Part shown: piece by piece, positions 18,008-28,200 of the stretch
Layout of the letters: each line of letters starts with the position of its first letter
Position numbering within the stretch: the stretch's first letter is position 1
Origin: Pseudomonas sp. KBW05
GTDB taxonomy: Bacteria; Pseudomonadota; Gammaproteobacteria; Pseudomonadales; Pseudomonadaceae
Length of the DNA: 64,000 nt
NCBI RefSeq assembly: GCF_003852405.1
Contig: NZ_QAJM01000007.1
Span: 372,001-436,000 of the forward strand
Direction: 5' to 3'
Program-made: the position numbers and the translations under genes
Notes under the pieces: model-generated
The model's input: only the letters and a program-made list of their open reading frames with translations
Databases searched by the model: none
Told to the model about the DNA's origin: nothing

Positions 18008-18738
18008 TGCAGGCGCGTGGACGTTTGATTGGCCTGGGCGTAGGCCCCGGCGACCCGGAACTGATCACGCTCAAGGCCTTGCGCCTGCTGCGTGAGTCGC
18101 CGGTGGTGGCGTACTTCGTGGCCAAGGGCAAGAAGGGCAACGCCTTTGGCATCATCGAGGACCATCTGGTGCCGCAGCAAACGCTGATGCCGCTGGTGTA
18201 CCCGGTGACCACCGAAGCCTTGCCGGCACCGATGTCGTACGAGCAAGTGATCAGTGACTTCTACGACGCCGCCAGCGTGGACGTGGCTGCACACCTGGAC
18301 GCCGGTCGCGATGTGGCAGTGATCTGCGAAGGTGACCCGTTCTTCTACGGCTCCTACATGTACCTGCATGACCGCCTCGCCGAGCGATACGAAGCGCAGG
18401 TCATCCCCGGCGTGTGCTCGATGCTCGGTGGCGCTTCGGTGCTCGGCGCGCCGCTGGTGTATCGCAACCAGAGCCTGTCGGTGCTCTCGGGCGTGTTGCC
18501 CCCTGACGATCTCAAGCGCCGTTTGGCGGACGCCGATGCGGCGGTGATCATGAAGCTGGGCCGCAACTTCCCGAAAGTGCGCCAGGTGCTGGAGGAACTC
18601 GGCCTGGCTGGGCGCGCGTTGTATGTGGAGCGCGCCACCATGGCGAACCAGAAGATCGTGCCGCTGGATCAGGTGGATCCGTCATCGTCGCCGTACTTCT
18701 CGCTGATCATCGTGCCCGGTGAACGGTGGCAAGGTTGA
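18007..18738 (+). CDS. cobI: Precorrin-2 C20-methyltransferase CobI
   Basis: A 243-residue SAM-dependent tetrapyrrole methyltransferase. Seen are the N-terminal loop [22 protein letters not shown], the [12 protein letters not shown] motif near residue 112 and the [18 protein letters not shown] stretch near 133-150. It forms precorrin-3A, the substrate of CobG. Both ends overlap the neighbouring genes (TAATG, TGATG), so translation is coupled along cobGHIJ. Confidence 0.94.
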   Translation: MQARGRLIGLGVGPGDPELITLKALRLLRESPVVAYFVAKGKKGNAFGIIEDHLVPQQTLMPLVYPVTTEALPAPMSYEQVISDFYDAASVDVAAHLDAGRDVAVICEGDPFFYGSYMYLHDRLAERYEAQVIPGVCSMLGGASVLGAPLVYRNQSLSVLSGVLPPDDLKRRLADADAAVIMKLGRNFPKVRQVLEELGLAGRALYVERATMANQKIVPLDQVDPSSSPYFSLIIVPGERWQG

Positions 18739-20375
18739 TGACGCCGGCGATTGTCATATTGGGCCAGGGCAGCCTGGCCACTGCGCGCGCGATTCAGCAG
18801 GTTTACCCCGGTGCGTTGATCCACGGTCTGACGGGCCGCGTTGAAGGCGCCGACCAGACCTACAGCGAATTCGGCGCGACCCTGCGTCAGCTGTATCAAC
18901 AAGGCACGCCGCTGATTGCGCTGTGCGCCGCCGGGATCGTGATCCGCACCCTCGCGCCGTTGCTGCTGGAGAAAGGCGAAGAGCCTGCCGTGCTGGCGGT
19001 GGCCGAAGACGGCAGTGCCGTGGTGCCGCTGCTCGGCGGCCTGGGCGGTGTGAACGTGATGGCGCGGGAGATTGCTGCAGCGCTAGACGTGGCGGCTGCG
19101 ATCACCACCAGTGGCGAGCTGCGTTTTGGCACCTGCCTGCTCAACCCTCCAAGCGGTTATGAACTGGCCGACCTGGAGCTGGGCAAGCGCTTCGTCTCGG
19201 ACCTGCTGGCGGGTGCGAGTGTGCGCATCGAAGGTGCGGCGCCGTGGCTGGACCACGCCGACTTGCCCCAGGATCAGCAGGCGCACCTGGCTATTCACGT
19301 GGGCAGTGCCGAGCGTGTGCCGGCCGCCAACGAGTTGCTGATCTACCCGAAGAACGTCAGCGTGACCTGCGCGCCGGGCGCACAGTTGGCCGAACGTGTG
19401 CGCGCGGCGTTGCATGACGCGGGCATCGCCGTGCAATCCCTCGCCTGCCTCTTGGCCAGCGACACGCAGATGGCCGAAGCATCGTTGCATGACGCGGCAC
19501 TGGAGCTGGGTGTGCCGCTGCGGTTTACCCGCGTGACCCAGGACGCCGACATTGTGGTCAACGTTGCCGAGCAGCCGCTGGACCTGTCCCAGGTAGGCCG
19601 TGTGCGTGGCCGTCTCGCCGTGATCGGCCTGGGCCCTGGCGCGGCCGAGCTGATGGTGCCCGCGGTGAAGGCCGAACTGGCCCGCTGCACCGACGTGCTC
19701 GGCTACGAAACCTATGTGCGCATGGCCGGGCCGTTCCGTGACGACCAGGTGCAGCACTGCACCGATAACCGCGAAGAAATGCAGCGCGCGCGCCACGCGT
19801 TCGAGCTGGCTGCGCAAGGCCGTTCGGTGGTGGTGGTATCGTCCGGCGACCCGGGTGTGTTCGCCATGGCGTCGGCGGTGATCGAGGCGTTGCATGAGTC
19901 CAGTGATCCGGCCTGGCATCAGGTCGACCTGGAAATCCTGCCGGGCGTCTCGGCTTCCCTCGCCACCGCTGCCCAGGCGGGCGCGCCGTTGGGGCATGAT
20001 TTTTGTGTGATGTCGCTGTCGGACAACCTCAAGCCCTGGTCGATCATCGAAAAGCGCCTGGACCTCGCGTCCCAGGCCGACCTGGCGCTGGCGTTCTACA
20101 ATCCGATCTCGCGCTCGCGGCCGTGGCAGTTGGGGCGCGCCCTGGAGATCGTCGCGCTGCATCGCACGCCTGAAACGCCGGTGGTATTGGGCCGTGATAT
20201 CGGGCGCCCGGGCCAGACCCTGCGTGTCACCACCCTTGGGCAACTGACGCCCGGGCAAGTGGACATGCGCACCATGGTGTTGATCGGCTCATCCACTACC
20301 TGCGTGTTCCCGCGCGCCGGTGGTGGTGAGTGGGTGTACACGCCGCGTTGGTACGGCGAGAAACCCGCCTCCTGA
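18738..20375 (+). CDS. cobJ: CbiG-CobJ fusion: precorrin-3B C17-methyltransferase
   Basis: A 545-residue protein. Residues 1 to about 285 are CbiG/CobE-like (ALCAAGIVIRTLAPLL, DGSAVVPLLGGLGGVN, CLLASDTQMAEASLHDAA). Residues from about 295 are a CobJ/CbiH tetrapyrrole methyltransferase (LAVIGLGPGAAELMVPAVKAEL, VVVVSSGDPGVFAMASAV, LGHDFCVMSLSDNLKPW). It drives ring contraction and C17 methylation to precorrin-4. ATG 18738 overlaps the cobI stop; a GTG at 18726 is an alternative. The same fusion is usual in Pseudomonas. Confidence 0.93.
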   Translation: MTPAIVILGQGSLATARAIQQVYPGALIHGLTGRVEGADQTYSEFGATLRQLYQQGTPLIALCAAGIVIRTLAPLLLEKGEEPAVLAVAEDGSAVVPLLGGLGGVNVMAREIAAALDVAAAITTSGELRFGTCLLNPPSGYELADLELGKRFVSDLLAGASVRIEGAAPWLDHADLPQDQQAHLAIHVGSAERVPAANELLIYPKNVSVTCAPGAQLAERVRAALHDAGIAVQSLACLLASDTQMAEASLHDAALELGVPLRFTRVTQDADIVVNVAEQPLDLSQVGRVRGRLAVIGLGPGAAELMVPAVKAELARCTDVLGYETYVRMAGPFRDDQVQHCTDNREEMQRARHAFELAAQGRSVVVVSSGDPGVFAMASAVIEALHESSDPAWHQVDLEILPGVSASLATAAQAGAPLGHDFCVMSLSDNLKPWSIIEKRLDLASQADLALAFYNPISRSRPWQLGRALEIVALHRTPETPVVLGRDIGRPGQTLRVTTLGQLTPGQVDMRTMVLIGSSTTCVFPRAGGGEWVYTPRWYGEKPAS

Positions 20376-20612
20376 AAACAGCCTCACGGCTGCCGGAAAG
20401 CTCCGAATGACCCAGGGATTTACCTGTGGTTGTCCGGGGCTTTTTCTTTTTTGCGCGACGAAAACTGGAAGGCCCGCAGGTACCCCGCGCGATTGCTGGG
20501 CGCTGGGTTTTCGCGGGTGGCGCCAAGGTATGTTTGTGGCGTGGAAAGCCTGGCGGCCACTGGACTAGTGTGAGGGCAAGCCCCATGTGGGGTGCTTGTG
20601 GAGAACTGAAAA

Positions 20613-21392
20613 ATGGAGCGACATCACAAAAGGATCATCAGTGCAAAACGACGCAAGTTGATTGCCGCCTACAAGCTGCCAGGCTCGCCGGGATTGAATA
20701 GCTCATTGCCGGTGGACACGGCGGATGACAGTAATGCGGCGGTGGTCAACAACGGCGTGATCTCGTTTGTCGAGGGCATGTCGGCGTTGAATCGGGAATA
20801 CATTCGCAAGAGCTACCTGCTGGCGAGCAGTTACGTCAGCGATGTGTTGAAGGTCCATCGAGGGACCGAGGCGTGGTACGACGAATTTATCAAGGTGATG
20901 ATCAGCCTGGGCTGGCTGCCGCTGCGCAGCAGCTTTGAGCGGGTGGCCAGTTCCGGCAGGGGCCTGACGGTGCAACTGGCGGCGCTGAACATGATTGCCG
21001 CGATGCTGGCTTCGACGTCATTGGCCTCGCCGCTATTGGCGGCGTTGCCGAAGCTGGCGGCGGATGCGCTGGAAGCCATGAAGCAGACGCCGGCGTCCTT
21101 TGAGCTGTTCAAACGCAACAGCACGGTGCAGGAGGGGGGCGACTTCGGCCTCGCATCCTGCGCGCAGGCCGATGGTGAAGTGACGATGGTGCTGGTGACC
21201 TACAGCACCCGTGGCGTGAGCAAGCAGGTCGGCCTGCCGTTTCTTGAGTGGGACAGCTCATCTTCCGAGGCTTTCAGCGGGCAGACCTGCCTGGTGTTGA
21301 ATACCTCGGTGGTCAACGAAAAAACCATCCAGCTGATGCGCGAGAGCGCGGGTGACAAGGTGCAGCTGGCCATCGCCAAATACCGGATCTAA
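20613..21392 (+). CDS. Uncharacterised protein, 259 residues
   Basis: A reading frame with a fair ribosome site (GGAG, 9 nt) and normal codon use. I do not recognise a family. The N terminus is basic (ERHHKRIISAKRRKLIAAYK) with no signal peptide. Residues about 50-110 are probably helical with many aromatic residues (YIRKSYLLASSYVSDVL, EAWYDEFIKVMISLGWLPLRS). Residues 125-160 form an amphipathic to hydrophobic stretch rich in Ala and Leu (MIAAMLASTSLASPLLAALPKLAADAL). The C-terminal 100 residues look beta-rich. The gene stands alone, with its stop overlapping the convergent MarC-family gene by 4 bp. Pore-forming or membrane-active function is conceivable from the hydrophobic core but not shown. 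Confidence 0.7.
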   Translation: MERHHKRIISAKRRKLIAAYKLPGSPGLNSSLPVDTADDSNAAVVNNGVISFVEGMSALNREYIRKSYLLASSYVSDVLKVHRGTEAWYDEFIKVMISLGWLPLRSSFERVASSGRGLTVQLAALNMIAAMLASTSLASPLLAALPKLAADALEAMKQTPASFELFKRNSTVQEGGDFGLASCAQADGEVTMVLVTYSTRGVSKQVGLPFLEWDSSSSEAFSGQTCLVLNTSVVNEKTIQLMRESAGDKVQLAIAKYRI

Positions 21393-21985
21393 GGCACCAG
21401 GTAACCGCGCACCCCGGTAAAGATGATTTGCGCGGCGAGGGCGCACACGAACAAGCCCATCAACCGGCTGACAATCTGCAAGCCCTGGTCACCGAGGATT
21501 CGCTCGATGCGGTTGGACAGGTACAACACCACGCCAACCGTAAGGCTGGCCAGGGCGATGCTGAGGATGGCGGTGAGCTTGTCGTCCCAGTGTGGCTGGC
21601 TGACGCCCATCACCAGCAGCGCACCGATGGTGCCGGGGCCGACGGTGAGGGGGATGGTCAGCGGCACGATGGTCACGTCCTGTTGCACGTTGTCGCTCTG
21701 CACCGCCGACTTGCCCTGGGCCATGCCCAGGGCGGAGATGAACAACACACTGCCGGCGCCGATACGGAACGCATCCACGGTGATGCCGAACACACTGAAA
21801 ATCACGCGGCCGAACAGGTAGAGCAGCACGCTCGATACCAGGGTCGCCAAGGCGACTTTCCAGGCCAGGCGCCGCCGTTCCTTGCTGGAGTAGCCACGGG
21901 TGAGGCTGATAAAGCAGGACAGCACGAAGAACGGGCTGTAGAGCACCAGCATTTTCAGGTAGACGCTGAATAACACGTGGAGCAT
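21389..21985 (-). CDS. MarC-family integral membrane protein (UPF0056)
   Basis: A 198-residue protein with six hydrophobic segments. MarC/NAAT family landmarks are FSVYLKMLVLYSPFFVLSCFI at the N terminus, AFRIGAGSVLFISALGM near residue 75, VPLTIPLTVGPGTIGALLV near 110-128 and RLMGLFVCALAAQIIFTGV near the C terminus. It is an inner-membrane protein whose substrate is unsettled; homologues have been linked variously to drug resistance or amino-acid transport. It is a single gene. Confidence 0.93.
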   Translation of the reverse strand: MLHVLFSVYLKMLVLYSPFFVLSCFISLTRGYSSKERRRLAWKVALATLVSSVLLYLFGRVIFSVFGITVDAFRIGAGSVLFISALGMAQGKSAVQSDNVQQDVTIVPLTIPLTVGPGTIGALLVMGVSQPHWDDKLTAILSIALASLTVGVVLYLSNRIERILGDQGLQIVSRLMGLFVCALAAQIIFTGVRGYLVP

Positions 21986-22041
21986 GGGGGCGGCTCGCGA
22001 TGAGAGAAGTCTGCGGAGTCTATCAGGCGAAACTGATCAAA

Positions 22042-22146
22042 TGTGGGAGCGGGCTTGTGTGGGAGCGGGCTTGCTCGCGAATGCGGAGTGTCAGTCGATG
22101 CATCTTTAACTGATCTACCGTCTTCGCGAGCAAGCCCGCTCCCACA
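22042..22146. repeat. REPIN with a 16-nt partial REP in front
   Basis: A full inverted REP pair (22058-22146) is directly preceded by a copy of the first 16 nt of the REP (TGTGGGAGCGGGCTTG, 22042-22057). The same extra 16-mer recurs at three other REPINs in the window. Confidence 0.92.
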
Positions 22147-22163
22147 GGAGATTGTATTTCAAC

Positions 22164-24935
22164 TTAAGAGGGGGCGTGTTCCGGGCGCTGTTGGCGCTGC
22201 GCCACCCAGTATTCCACCAGCTCACGCAACTGCGACAACTCCACCGGCTTGGCCATGTGCCCGTCCATGCCGGCCTGGCGCGCGCGCTCTTTGTGTTCCG
22301 AGAGGATATGCGCAGTGAGCGCCACCACCGGCGTGCGAATGCGCTGGTGGCTGACTTCCCACGCGCGCAGTTGCTGGGTCGCCGAGAACCCGTCGAGGAT
22401 CGGCATTTCGCAGTCCATCAATACCAGGTCGTAGCGCTGGGCTTTCATCGCTTCCAGCGCTTCCTCGCCATTGCTGGCGGTGTCCGGGTTGAGGTTGAGC
22501 TTGCCGAGCATGCCCCGGATGACCTTGGTGGAGATGCTGTTGTCTTCGGCCACCAGGATGCGGAAGTCGGCGGGCACGGTCACCGCGGCCGGCGCGCTTG
22601 GCACCACGCGTGGCTGGGTGTTGCCCTTGCTGCGTTGGGTCAATTCGTCGGCCAGGGTGGTCTTGAGGGTGTAGCCCGCCACTGGCTTGGCGAGGATGCG
22701 CTTGATCCCGCTGTTGCGCGCGATGATTTTGCTCGGCGCATTGCTGATGCCGGTGAGCATGATCAACAGGATGTCGTGGTTCAGGCTTGGGTCTTCCTTG
22801 ATCTTCGCCGCCAATTGCATGCCGGTCATGCCGGGCATGTTCTGGTCCAGCAGCACCACGTCAAAGTAATCGCGCAGGTGCGCCTTGGTGCGCAGCAGCG
22901 CCAGGGCTTCTTTGCCGGAAGGCACGGCGCTGACGTTCAAGCCCCAGGCGGTGCATTGCTGCACCAGCACCTTGCGGCAGGTGTCGTTGTCGTCCACCAC
23001 CAGCACGCGCGCGTCTTTTAACGGGCCGTCGAGGTCGGAGGTCGGGTGTTCTAGGCGTTCCGGGTCCAGCGGCAACGTCAGCCACAGGGTGCTGCCCTGA
23101 TGGCTGCCACTCTTGATGCCGAACTCGCCGTTCATCAACAGGATCAGTTGGCGGGCGATGACCAGGCCGAGGTGGCCGCTCAAACGGGTAGCCGAGAGGA
23201 AGTTCTTGCTGTGCAGTTCGCTGTGCAGCAGGGCGTCGCGCTCGGCGGCTTCCATCGGCAGGCCGCTGTCTTGCACGGCAATGCGCAAGCGCGGCTTGGT
23301 GCTGCGCTCGTCCAGGGCGACGACGATCAGCACTTCGCCTTCATCGGTCTTTTGCAGGGCGTTTTCCAGCAGGCTCAACAGCGCCTGGCGCAGGCGGGTC
23401 GGGTCGCCGCTGATGACGCGTGGCACCTGGGGCTGGATAAAGCTGATCAGCTCGACGTTTTGCTGTTCGGCCTTGGCGCGGAAGATGCTCAGGCAGTCTT
23501 CGATCAAGGCGTTGAGGTCGAACTGTACGTCGTCCAGTTCGATCTGCCCGGATTCGAGCTTGGAGATATCGAGGATTTCGTTGATCAGTGTGAGCAGTTC
23601 GTTGCCGGCGCTGTGGATGGTTTGCACGTAGTCGCGTTGTTTCACCGACAGCGGCGTGCCCAGCAGCAACTCGGTCATGCCCAGCACGCCGTTCATGGGG
23701 GTGCGGATTTCGTGGCTGATCTTCGCCAGGAACTCGGCCTTGGCGGCGATTTCGGCGTTGCTGGCGGCGAGGTCGCGGCTGAGGCTGAAACGGGTTTCGA
23801 CGATGGCGCGCTGGCGTTCACCGAGGGCCAGGCTCATCAGCAAACCGCTGAGGCAGATAAAGGCGAGCAGGGTGACGATCAAGCCTTGCGGCGCCAGCAG
23901 CGTGAGGCCGAGCAGGGCAGGGAGGATGATCAGCGTACCGGTGTTGAACACCACCATGGCGGCCACGAACAGGCGCGCCGGGCGGTAGCCTTTCTGCCAG
24001 TGATAGGCGGAGACAAACAGCATGCTCAGGCCGGCCAGGGCCACCAGGGCGTAGGTGATGATGTTCAGCGGCAGGGTGTTGACGAACAACAGCAGCAGGC
24101 CGCATAGCACGATAAACAGGATGTCGGCCATCAGCAGCTTGTTCAGCGGGTGTGGACCGAGTGGCATGAAGAAGCGATAGGCAAACATCAGCCCGCACGG
24201 TGCCGTCAGCAGCAGGGCGAGGTAGGCGCCGGGGGTCTGGATTGCATGCCAGTTCGGCAGCCACGGCCCGACCACGTTGAGCAGCAGCGCCAGGCTCAGC
24301 ATCAACAGCACTTCGCACGCCGCCAGCCACAGGCTGCTGCGCGAGCGGTGGTAAGCGAAGCGTGTGAGGTTGTGCAGGATCAGCATCAGCAGGCAGCCGA
24401 ACAGCAGGCCGTAGATCAGCGTCTGGGTCTGGTTGGCGGCGGCGAGGACGGCCGGCTCCAGGGTGATGTAGGGGCGTAGTTCGTGTTCCGAGACCAGGCG
24501 CAGGTAGACCTCAAGGGGTTTCTGGCTCTGGGGCATCGGCAGCATGAAGTCGCTGCTGGGCAGCGGGCGCTCGGCCTGGGGCTGGCGCGTGCCGGTGCTC
24601 TGTTGTTCCACCAGAGTGTCGCCATCCAGGACGTAGAGGCTCAGGTGGGACAGGTCCGGGGCAAACACCCGCAACACTTGCTCGTGTTTGCCGGGTTGCA
24701 GCTTGAAGCGTACCCACAACGCACCGTCGGGCTGCGCAGCAGTGATCCGGTCGAGTTCGATGGGGCTGAATTGATTGGTGTAGCGGGGGGAGCGGATGTC
24801 GCTTAGTTGCAGGTCGGCCTGTTCATCAAGCAATACCGCCCAACCACTGCCTTGTGCCGCAGCCTGGGCCGGGAACAAGCAGAGCAGTGTCAGCAGACTG
24901 ACTGTGAAACCTATGGCGATCCTGAGCCAGCGCAC
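22164..24935 (-). CDS. retS: Hybrid sensor kinase RetS
   Basis: A 923-residue protein matching RetS in domain order and in its position beside purD. A signal peptide (to about residue 27) precedes a periplasmic 7TMR-DISMED2 sensor (30-170). Seven membrane helices of 7TMR-DISM type follow (180-370), then HisKA ([15 protein letters not shown], His408), an ATPase domain (480-635) and two receiver domains with acceptors Asp697 and Asp841. The ATPase G1 box is degenerate (DSGLPM for DxGxG). In P. aeruginosa RetS binds GacS and holds down the Gac/Rsm switch between acute and biofilm states. Assignment rests on architecture and synteny. Confidence 0.93.
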   Translation of the reverse strand: MRWLRIAIGFTVSLLTLLCLFPAQAAAQGSGWAVLLDEQADLQLSDIRSPRYTNQFSPIELDRITAAQPDGALWVRFKLQPGKHEQVLRVFAPDLSHLSLYVLDGDTLVEQQSTGTRQPQAERPLPSSDFMLPMPQSQKPLEVYLRLVSEHELRPYITLEPAVLAAANQTQTLIYGLLFGCLLMLILHNLTRFAYHRSRSSLWLAACEVLLMLSLALLLNVVGPWLPNWHAIQTPGAYLALLLTAPCGLMFAYRFFMPLGPHPLNKLLMADILFIVLCGLLLLFVNTLPLNIITYALVALAGLSMLFVSAYHWQKGYRPARLFVAAMVVFNTGTLIILPALLGLTLLAPQGLIVTLLAFICLSGLLMSLALGERQRAIVETRFSLSRDLAASNAEIAAKAEFLAKISHEIRTPMNGVLGMTELLLGTPLSVKQRDYVQTIHSAGNELLTLINEILDISKLESGQIELDDVQFDLNALIEDCLSIFRAKAEQQNVELISFIQPQVPRVISGDPTRLRQALLSLLENALQKTDEGEVLIVVALDERSTKPRLRIAVQDSGLPMEAAERDALLHSELHSKNFLSATRLSGHLGLVIARQLILLMNGEFGIKSGSHQGSTLWLTLPLDPERLEHPTSDLDGPLKDARVLVVDDNDTCRKVLVQQCTAWGLNVSAVPSGKEALALLRTKAHLRDYFDVVLLDQNMPGMTGMQLAAKIKEDPSLNHDILLIMLTGISNAPSKIIARNSGIKRILAKPVAGYTLKTTLADELTQRSKGNTQPRVVPSAPAAVTVPADFRILVAEDNSISTKVIRGMLGKLNLNPDTASNGEEALEAMKAQRYDLVLMDCEMPILDGFSATQQLRAWEVSHQRIRTPVVALTAHILSEHKERARQAGMDGHMAKPVELSQLRELVEYWVAQRQQRPEHAPS

Positions 24936-24994
24936 GGCGAAATCCCTTCGTAGGTTGATGCACGGGTTAACTATGCGCGGGGCGACATGTGTAC

Positions 24995-25017
24995 GGCAAG
25001 GGCCAGGGGCCCTTGCC
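24995..25017 (-). terminator. Strong hairpin after purD, no U-tract
   Basis: GGCAAGGGCC and GGCCCTTGCC are perfect 10-bp arms around 3 nt, 20 nt after the purD stop and 60 nt before retS. There is no T-run on either strand, so it may be a transcript-end stabiliser or a weak or factor-dependent terminator. Confidence 0.55.
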
Positions 25018-25036
25018 TAACCGAACGGATAGCTAC

Positions 25037-26329
25037 TTACTGGTTCTCGCCACGTTCACGGGCAATCGCGCGATAGCCGATGTCGGTGCGGTAGAAACAG
25101 CCTTTCCAGTCGATCTTCGCGGCCAGCTTGTACGCCTGCTGTTGCGCGGCGTCCACACTGGCACCCATCGCGGTGGCGCACAATACGCGGCCACCTGCGG
25201 TCACAACCTTGCCATCCTTGAGCGCGGTGCCCGCATGGAACACCTTGCCTTCCAGCGTAGCAGCTGCGTCCAGGCCTTCAATCACATCGCCCTTGGCGTA
25301 GTCGGCCGGGTACCCGCCGGCGGCCAGCACAATACCGACGCTCGGACGTGGATCCCACTGTGCTTCAACCTTGTCCAGGGCCTGGGCCAGGGCGGCTTCC
25401 ACCAGCAATACCAGGCTCGACTGCAGGCGCAGCATCACTGGTTGGGTTTCCGGGTCGCCGAAGCGGCAGTTGAACTCGATGACCTTCGGGTTACCGGCTT
25501 TGTCGATCATCAGGCCCGCGTAGAGGAAACCGGTGTACACGTTGCCTTCGTCGGCCATGCCACGCACCGTCGGCCAGATCACCAGGTCCATGACGCGCTT
25601 GTGCACGTCAGCGGTGACCACTGGAGCCGGGGAGTACGCACCCATGCCGCCAGTGTTCGGGCCGCTGTCGCCGTCGCCGACGCGTTTGTGGTCCTGGCTG
25701 GTGGCCATCGGCAGCACGTTCTTGCCGTCGACCATCACGATGAAGCTGGCTTCTTCGCCGTCGAGGAATTCCTCGATTACCACGCGCGAACCGGCTTCAC
25801 CAAAGGCATTGCCGGCGAGCATGTCGCGCACGGCGTCTTCGGCTTCTTGCAGGGTCATGGCGACGATCACGCCTTTACCGGCGGCCAGGCCATCGGCCTT
25901 GATCACGATCGGCGCACCTTTTTCACGCAGGTAAGCCAGGGCTGGCTCGATCTCGGTGAAGTTCTGGTAGTCGGCGGTCGGGATCTTGTGGCGCGCGAGG
26001 AAATCCTTGGTGAACGCCTTGGAGCCTTCCAGCTGGGCAGCGCCAGCGGTAGGGCCGAAGCAGTCCAGGCCACGGCTGCGGAACAGGTCCACGACGCCGG
26101 CAACCAGTGGCACTTCCGGACCGACGATGGTCAGGGACACATTCTTTTCAGCAAAGTCCGCCAGTTGCTCAAGGGCCAGCACGTCGATAGCGACGTTCTC
26201 GCACTTGGCTTCAATGGCGGTGCCGGCGTTGCCGGGTGCGACGAAAACTTTCTGGACGCGTGGGTCCTGGGCAACTTTCCAGGCCAAGGCGTGTTCACGG
26301 CCACCGCTGCCAATGATCAAAACATTCAT
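25037..26329 (-). CDS. purD: Phosphoribosylamine-glycine ligase PurD
   Basis: A 430-residue ATP-grasp enzyme joining phosphoribosylamine and glycine to GAR in purine synthesis. Seen are MNVLIIGSGGREHALAWK, the PGNAGTA loop, VGPEVPLVAGVVD near residue 75, PIVIKADGLAAGKGVIVA near 140, GPNTGGMGAYSPAP near 220 and EFNCRFGDPETQ near 285. It lies downstream of purH with a REPIN between; both act in the same pathway. Confidence 0.97.
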   Translation of the reverse strand: MNVLIIGSGGREHALAWKVAQDPRVQKVFVAPGNAGTAIEAKCENVAIDVLALEQLADFAEKNVSLTIVGPEVPLVAGVVDLFRSRGLDCFGPTAGAAQLEGSKAFTKDFLARHKIPTADYQNFTEIEPALAYLREKGAPIVIKADGLAAGKGVIVAMTLQEAEDAVRDMLAGNAFGEAGSRVVIEEFLDGEEASFIVMVDGKNVLPMATSQDHKRVGDGDSGPNTGGMGAYSPAPVVTADVHKRVMDLVIWPTVRGMADEGNVYTGFLYAGLMIDKAGNPKVIEFNCRFGDPETQPVMLRLQSSLVLLVEAALAQALDKVEAQWDPRPSVGIVLAAGGYPADYAKGDVIEGLDAAATLEGKVFHAGTALKDGKVVTAGGRVLCATAMGASVDAAQQQAYKLAAKIDWKGCFYRTDIGYRAIARERGENQ

Positions 26330-26374
26330 TTCAAAAACCTCAAATTCTGTAGGCGCTGCAGGAGCGCTTTTAAA

Positions 26375-26494
26375 TGTGGGAGCGGGCTTGCTCGCGAAAG
26401 CAGTGTGTCAGTCGCAGGATATGTAGCTGATACACCGCATTCGCGAGCAAGTCGAATCGTCGCACCGCCGCTCCCACACAAGCCCGCTCTCACA
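26375..26494. repeat. Chimeric REPIN with a variant right arm
   Basis: The left arm is the standard REP. The right arm is longer: after GCGAGCAAG it reads TCGAATCGTCGCACC before CGCTCCCACA, a second Pseudomonas REP type. A degenerate 16-mer copy (CAAGCCCGCTCTCACA) follows at 26479-26494. It lies between purH and purD. Confidence 0.85.
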
Positions 26495-26510
26495 TCTCTA
26501 TCGAGTTGGA

Positions 26511-28118
26511 TCAGTGGCGGAAGTGGCGCATGCCAGTGAAGACCATGGCGATGCCGGCTTCATCAGCCGCAGCAATCACTTCGGCGTCGCGCATCGAACC
26601 GCCCGGTTGAATCACGGCAGTCACGCCCGCTTTCGCGGCGTTGTCCAAACCATCGCGGAACGGGAAGAACGCATCGGAAGCCATCACCGAACCCACTACC
26701 TGCAAACCAGCGTGCTCAGCCTTGATCGCAGCGATACGCGCCGAGTTAACGCGGCTCATCTGGCCGGCGCCGACACCGATGGTCTGGCGGTTCTTGGCGT
26801 AGACGATGGCGTTGGATTTAACGTACTTGGCCACTTTCCAGGCGAAGATCAGGTCGTTGATCTCTTGCTCGGTCGGTGCGCGCTGGGTCACGACTTTCAG
26901 GTCTTCGCTGCCGATCATGCCGATGTCGCGGCTTTGCACCAGCAGGCCACCGTTGACGCGCTTGTAGTCCCAGGCCGCAGCGCGGTCAGCCGACCACTCA
27001 CCGCAGGCCAGCAGGCGCACGTTGGCTTTGGCGGCCACAATAGCGCGGGCTTCTTCGCTCACGCTTGGGGCGATGATCACTTCCACGAACTGACGCTCGA
27101 CGATCGCCTTGGCGGTCTCGGCATCCAGCTCACGGTTGAAGGCGATGATGCCGCCGAATGCGGATTCGGTGTCGGTGGCGTAGGCCAGTTCGTACGCCTG
27201 GCGGATACCGCCTTCAGCGTCGGGGCTCACGGCCACGCCGCACGGGTTGGCGTGCTTGACGATGACGCAGGCGGGCTTGACGAAGCTCTTCACACATTCC
27301 AGCGCGGCGTCGGTGTCGGCCACGTTGTTGTAGGACAGTTCCTTGCCTTGCAGCTGGGTCGCGGTGGCGATGCCCACTTCGGCGGGCTTGGCTTCAACGT
27401 AGAACGCCGCGCTCTGGTGCGGGTTCTCGCCGTAGCGCATTTCCTGGGCCTTGATGAACTGGCTGTTGAAGGTGCGCGGGAACTGGCTGCGGCCTTCGGT
27501 CGACAGGGTTTCAGCGGCCTGGTTAACCGTGCCCATGTAGTTGGCGATCATGCCGTCGTAGGCGGCGGTGTGTTCGAACGCCTTGAGCATCAGGTCGAAG
27601 CGCTGGGCGTAGGTCAGGCCGCCGGCTTTCAGGCCTTCCAGCACGTTGGCGTAGTCGCTGGCGTTGACCACGATGGCCACGTCTTTGTGGTTCTTGGCTG
27701 CCGAACGCACCATGGTCGGGCCGCCGATATCGATGTTTTCGATGGCGGTCGGCAGGTCGCAGCCTGGCTTGTTGATGGTGGCTTCGAACGGGTACAGGTT
27801 AACGGCCACCAGGTCGATCGGCTTGATGCCGTGCTCGGCCATGATCGCGTCGTCGGTGCCGCGACGGCCGAGGATGCCGCCGTGGATTTTCGGGTGCAGG
27901 GTCTTGACCCGACCGTCCATCATTTCTGCGAAACCGGTGTAGTCCGCCACTTCTACTGCGGCCACGCCGTTGTCCTGCAGCAGTTTGAAGGTCCCGCCCG
28001 TGGAGAGGATTTCCACGCCCTGGGCTTCCAGCTCCCGGGCAAATTCGAGGATGCCGGTCTTGTCGGAAACGCTGATCAAGGCGCGGCGGATCGGCAGGCG
28101 GGTAGTCTGGTCGGTCAT
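26511..28118 (-). CDS. purH: Bifunctional AICAR transformylase/IMP cyclohydrolase PurH
   Basis: A 535-residue enzyme for the last two steps to IMP. The N-terminal IMP cyclohydrolase has [20 protein letters not shown] and [17 protein letters not shown]. The C-terminal AICAR transformylase has [32 protein letters not shown] and the [15 protein letters not shown] stretch near residues 440-455. The start at ATG 28118 fits the family length; the longer frame to 28265 runs through a terminator and the fis 3' end. A fis-side terminator sits just upstream at 28150-28183. Confidence 0.97.
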   Translation of the reverse strand: MTDQTTRLPIRRALISVSDKTGILEFARELEAQGVEILSTGGTFKLLQDNGVAAVEVADYTGFAEMMDGRVKTLHPKIHGGILGRRGTDDAIMAEHGIKPIDLVAVNLYPFEATINKPGCDLPTAIENIDIGGPTMVRSAAKNHKDVAIVVNASDYANVLEGLKAGGLTYAQRFDLMLKAFEHTAAYDGMIANYMGTVNQAAETLSTEGRSQFPRTFNSQFIKAQEMRYGENPHQSAAFYVEAKPAEVGIATATQLQGKELSYNNVADTDAALECVKSFVKPACVIVKHANPCGVAVSPDAEGGIRQAYELAYATDTESAFGGIIAFNRELDAETAKAIVERQFVEVIIAPSVSEEARAIVAAKANVRLLACGEWSADRAAAWDYKRVNGGLLVQSRDIGMIGSEDLKVVTQRAPTEQEINDLIFAWKVAKYVKSNAIVYAKNRQTIGVGAGQMSRVNSARIAAIKAEHAGLQVVGSVMASDAFFPFRDGLDNAAKAGVTAVIQPGGSMRDAEVIAAADEAGIAMVFTGMRHFRH

Positions 28119-28149
28119 TTCAATTTCCATCAAAAGCAAAGGAGTCAGC

Positions 28150-28183
28150 AAAAAAGGCGACCGTTTTTTACGCGGGCGCCTTT
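28150..28183 (-). terminator. Rho-independent terminator/attenuator between fis and purH
   Basis: On the minus strand AAAGGCG pairs with CGCCTTT, with an inner CCG/CGG, followed by a six-T run. It lies 18 nt past the fis stop and ends about 32 nt before purH, leaving no space for a separate purH promoter downstream of it. Confidence 0.8.
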
Positions 28184-28200
28184 CTGGTTTGATTGAATGC

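Noticed and set aside
20376-20612. Terminator after cobJ near the T-rich run at 20442-20455
   Set aside because: No clean stem directly precedes the T-run; only short imperfect hairpins are seen.
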